15,390 nt of DNA from Parachlorella kessleri (taxonomy: Eukaryota > Chlorophyta > Trebouxiophyceae > Chlorellales > Chlorellaceae): the NCBI GenBank assembly GCA_001598975.1, contig BBXU01002954.1, forward strand, positions 1 through 15,390, given 5' to 3'. The notes under the pieces were generated by a model. It was not told the DNA's origin. It searched no databases and was given only the letters and a program-made list of their open reading frames with translations. Position 1 is the first letter of the stretch, and the number at the start of each line of letters is the position of its first letter. Shown here piece by piece: positions 12,834 to 15,390 of this stretch. The position numbers and the translations under genes were made by a program.

Positions 12834-14144
12834 ATGGCAGCACCCCGCGTAGAATTGCAAACCAGTATGGGGAGCTTTGCAGTCGAGCTGTACACTAAAC
12901 AGGCTCCCAAGACGTGCAAGAATTTTGTAGAGCTTGCCAGGAAAGGCTACTACGACGGCACAATAGTGAGTTCCTGGGGAACAGCCTGCTGGAAGTGCAG
13001 CCCAGGTGGCTGGCTCTCCTCTTGTCTGGCACCAGCAGGGGCCCTCACGTTGCTGTTGTGGAATGATGCACCTGGGAGTGCGTGGTGCTTGTTACAGGAT
13101 GCTTGTAAGCTGCTGGGGCGGTGTGGCACCTGGGACTGCGTGATGCTTGTTTCAGTATGCTTGTCAGCTGTTGGGGCGGTTCAACCTGCCAACAATAGGA
13201 CGTCTCTGGAGTCCTCGAGCGTCTGGATACCCAAAGTAAAAGCTTGTGTCATATAATCATGTGTACTTCTGCGATGCAGTTTCATAGAATCATTAAGGAT
13301 TTCATGATCCAAGGTGGCGATCCAACTGGAACAGGCCGGGGGGGCCAGTCTATATATGGGGGCAGGTGATGAAGCTGAGGACCGTCACAGGCCCTGTTAG
13401 GCCGTGCTTTGAGGACCCTGCTTGCAAGGTCGCTGGGAGAACCATAAGACCCTGTGTTCAACTGCTTTACCACCAACACACTGCTACTGTGATGGCTGTG
13501 CAGATTTGAGGATGAGATAACAAGAGAGCTAAAGCACACGGGGGCAGGTGTCCTGTCTATGGCCAACGCAGGGCCCAACACGAATGGCAGCCAGGCAAGT
13601 GGACGGCTGGGATGAGGGCAGAATTTGCCGGGAACGTGGTATGTTGCTTGTTTGTGGATGTGGGGTGGGGCTCACTGCTGTTGTTGATATGACTCCGTGC
13701 CAGGCTTGCTTGGCCTGACGTGAGGCATGACGAGGGGTGAAATTCCCAGCTAGCCAGCGGCACTGTCCCAGCTAGCCAGCCGGCATTGGTGATGTCATGA
13801 ACGCACTCTGACATCACCACCCTTCCCTTGTGCTTATGACTGCAGTTCTTCGTCACTTTGGCACCAACACCTCACTTGGACGGCAAGCACACCATCTTTG
13901 GTCGGATATGCTCCGGCATGGAGGTAATGTGACCAAGTGTCTCTAGAGCTGGCGCGGAAAATGGATATGTAGCCGAGATTTCACTGGGCACAGTATACGA
14001 TGGAGGTATGGACAGCAGTAGTCCTGTTCACTTGGGTGACGGCTATTTGTGCAGGTGATCAAGAGGCTGGGCAACGTGCAGACGGACCCTAATGACCGGC
14101 CGACAACAGAAGTCCGGATCTTGCGGGCTCGCCCGCTGGATTGA
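12834..14144 (+). CDS. PPIL1: PPIL1/CYP18-2 type cyclophilin (peptidyl-prolyl cis-trans isomerase), 5 exons
   Basis: Exons are 12834-12965, 13280-13365, 13504-13594, 13846-13923 and 14055-14144, giving 158 residues (human PPIL1 has 166). The protein is a single cyclophilin domain with no signal peptide, so nuclear or cytosolic. Motifs are [42 protein letters not shown] (split here: [22 protein letters not shown]), [14 protein letters not shown] and [10 protein letters not shown]. Arg47, Phe52, Gln55, Gln103, Phe105, Leu114 and His118 match CypA Arg55, Phe60, Gln63, Gln111, Phe113, Leu122 and His126. His113 replaces CypA Trp121, the cyclosporin-contact residue. Relatives isomerise Xaa-Pro bonds in activated spliceosomes. 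The ATG context GAAACCATGG is good and the protein aligns from its first residues. Intron 3 has a GC donor (GCAAGT at 13595). Confidence 0.95.
12966..13279 (+). other. intron 1 of the cyclophilin gene with 58-bp tandem duplication
   Basis: The donor GTGAGT lies directly after the DGTI codons and the acceptor GATGCAG ends at 13279. Two adjacent 58-bp copies lie at 13068-13125 and 13126-13183, with about six mismatches in the first 55 bases. The frame from exon 1 stays open to 13256, but the extension bears no cyclophilin motif. Confidence 0.75.
13068..13183 (+). repeat. two-copy 58-bp tandem repeat
   Basis: Both units start GCACCTGGGA, contain TGCTTGTT and ATGCTTGT, and end with TGGGGCGGT. 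Copy one starts at 13068 and copy two at 13126. Identity is close to 90 percent, so the duplication is not brand new. It lies wholly within intron 1 of the cyclophilin gene. Confidence 0.8.
13595..13845 (+). other. GC-AG intron 3 of the cyclophilin gene
   Basis: The conserved NGSQ-FFVT junction demands that splicing occur exactly after CAG at 13594. The next bases are GCAAGT, so the donor is GC. The acceptor is GACTGCAG at 13845. The intron also contains a direct repeat of CCCAGCTAGCCAGC (near 13746 and 13768) and a 7-bp inverted repeat GATGTCA/TGACATC around 13791-13815. Confidence 0.85.
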
Positions 14145-14150
14145 CACCAT

Positions 14151-14189
14151 GAGGGGCATGATGTGCTTACACCACATCATCTGCCCCTC
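14151..14189 (+). other. long hairpin just past the cyclophilin stop codon
   Basis: GAGGGGCA pairs with TGCCCCTC, and inside it TGATGTG pairs with CACATCA, with a 2-base bulge on the 3' side and the 7-base loop CTTACAC. That is 15 perfect base pairs starting six bases after the TGA. It would sit at the start of the 3' UTR. A role in mRNA stability, localisation or 3' processing is possible but unproven. Confidence 0.7.
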
Positions 14190-14401
14190 GTTTGTCCACT
14201 GGCAAACTTCTTCGCTCAAACCCGCATCTACCCTTGGTATTCGTTGATGGTGGCAGGCAATGTGGACAGTGAACATAACGGTGATTGGCTTAGGTGTTAT
14301 TGAGAAGGCCATTATCAAACATTGGCAGGGGTTCTATTGCTCTTGAATCCAAGGCCTTTGCGTGGAACTACATGAGTGGGTATGTCTTATTTAGGTTGAC
14401 C

Positions 14402-14406
14402 TGTAA
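14402..14406 (+). terminator. TGTAA polyadenylation signal candidate
   Basis: TGTAA lies 258 bases downstream of the cyclophilin stop, a normal 3' UTR length for chlorophyte genes. It is the first TGTAA on the plus strand after the stop that I found. Confidence 0.45.
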
Positions 14407-14716
14407 GGAGTGAGGTGAAGGAGAAGTGCTGAGGCGCGTTAGCAGCCTGCCCAGCACAATAATGCTGTAGGTATTGGTCAAGCCTGCTTGGCAATGCGTT
14501 CTGCCATGATTTGGTGGTGGCTCTCTCTCTCACTGACTGTCACCAGCTACTGGTCGAAGGGGTATTTTCTGAAAAGGGGCTTCCTTTTAGTGATGCACAA
14601 TGGTATGCTACACCTTGAGCAACAGGGCGACAAAACCGTCAGCATGGCAGGGGTGCGAATGGGAGCTCTGTAGGGCTACAGGCACCACAAACATCCCAGC
14701 ACCACATCCACATGGC

Positions 14717-15329
14717 TCAGACAGGGGCCAGTGCCGCTGGGCGTCGAAGTGTAGCCACAACTGTCCCAGAGTGTCCTTGGTTGGCACCGACAGCTGTTAG
14801 GGTGTCGGTGGTGGTCTCAGGCCCGCCCTTGTCGCCTTGGCTCCGACTTGTGGCCCCTGGCGGCATTGGTCCAGCAGCCACACCCTGCAGGAACATGATT
14901 TAGGGTTATGATTACGTTTTAGGGTTACGTCCAGCCCAGACCCTCCACGCTTACTACCACCGCCTTGCATTACCTGCCACTTCTGGCAAAAAATCTGCAC
15001 CGCGCACTCCTGTCTGGAGGGTGGAGGCAGGTGTGGTCACCTGTACGCTACTCTATACCCGGAACAAGACCTACCTTGGGCTTAAAGGGTGTTCCCATAC
15101 TAACCATCCGGAACAATAGTGGAGGCTAGATCCCCTGCTCATTTACAGGATTGCGCACCTGCTTGGCTCTCTGCCGGTACTGCCTCTGGCTTTCTTGGTA
15201 GGCTTCGTAGCTCGCAACCCCCCTGCGCTGCAGCACCACTCTCTCGGCGGCCGGAAGCGCTGCATAGGATGCAGCCCAGGTGGCTTGGTCCCTGGCAGCA
15301 GGCGACAAGCGCTTCATGATGTGTCCAAA
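14717..15329 (-). CDS. unrecognised protein, 3' end only, two exons in window
   Basis: Proposed exons in coding order are 15329-15159 (57 codons) and 14884-14717 (55 codons plus TGA), joined in phase 0. The upstream acceptor TTGCTGCAG after a T-rich tract supports the start of the first exon. Its donor is CAG followed by GTGCGC, and the next acceptor is GTTCCTGCAG. The first exon reads MKRLSPAARDQATWAASYAALP and YEAYQESQRQYRQRAKQ (a charged, probably helical stretch). The second reads as a disordered tail (GVAAGPMPPGATSRSQG). If the donor is not used, translation ends at TAG 15126-15128 ten codons later. I recognise no family. The gene continues past the right edge, convergent with the cyclophilin gene. 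Confidence 0.5.
14897..14930 (+). repeat. two degenerate telomere-like TTTAGGG motifs
   Basis: TTTAGGGTTA and TTTTAGGGTTA occur about 20 bases apart inside the proposed intron of the right-end gene. TTTAGGG and TTTTAGGG are the telomere units of many green algae and of Chlamydomonas. Two copies only are present, so this is at most an interstitial remnant. Confidence 0.45.
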
Positions 15330-15390
15330 CTGCAGCAAAAGCTAAAATAGACGCGGTCTTGAAAGGTGCTCTCACTCAGCCTTTTCCCAT

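Larger units (their letters stand above)
14145..14716. other. convergent intergenic region, 3' UTRs
   Basis: These 572 bases lie between the cyclophilin stop and the proposed stop of the minus-strand gene at the right end. They hold a strong hairpin at 14151-14189 and a TGTAA signal at 14402-14406. Short open frames exist but none shows a protein motif or codon pattern I would trust. Confidence 0.55.

Noticed and set aside
12966..13256. Intron-1 read-through as a longer cyclophilin N-terminal product
   Set aside because: The frame stays open but carries no cyclophilin sequence. The FHRII core resumes only at 13280 after a clean acceptor.
15126..15158. Direct read-through to TAG at 15126 as the natural end of the right-end gene
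   Set aside because: Not excluded, but a CAG/GTGCGC donor and a phase-matched downstream exon with its own acceptor make splicing the more likely reading.

Overview
The window reads as nuclear DNA of a green alga (chlorophyte, probably Chlorophyceae or a relative). Genes are GC-rich and split by many short introns of roughly 80 to 520 bp. Proteins carry long Gln, Ala, Pro and Gly low-complexity linkers. TGTAA motifs, the usual chlorophyte polyadenylation signal, follow at least two of the genes. One gene is an FPA-like RRM plus SPOC protein typical of the plant lineage. Nothing resembles a bacterial operon, phage or CRISPR locus.

Layout from left to right: (1) <1-3962, plus strand, the 3' part of a WD40-type gene that enters the window inside an uninterrupted CAG run coding for at least 86 glutamines. 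(2) 3963-4449, a convergent intergenic stretch with a TGTAA signal. (3) 4450-8795, minus strand, six exons for a three-RRM plus SPOC protein of the FPA/Spen family; one intron holds a tRNA-derived (SINE-like) sequence. (4) 9017-12234, minus strand, five exons for a 618-residue protein whose N-terminus resembles API5 helical-repeat proteins. (5) 12235-12833, a divergent intergenic region. (6) 12834-14144, plus strand, five exons for a complete 158-residue PPIL1/CYP18-2 type cyclophilin. (7) 14717-15329 and beyond, minus strand, the 3' end of an unrecognised gene.

All exon models were built by hand from reading frame, splice-site consensus and phase agreement; no transcript data were available. 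The cyclophilin, the RRM/SPOC gene and the API5-like gene join in phase across every intron. Two introns use GC-AG rather than GT-AG sites, both with the donor GCAAGT.

Three of the genes plausibly act in nuclear RNA biology: the SPOC protein (3' end choice and RNA polymerase II CTD reading in its relatives), the PPIL1-type cyclophilin (spliceosome-associated in its relatives) and the API5-like protein. The most interesting question is whether genes (3) and (4) are one gene. They are only 221 bp apart on the same strand, I see no TGTAA between them, and a phase-compatible intron can join the API5-like frame to the first RRM, skipping the odd Cys- and Pro-rich start of the RRM protein.
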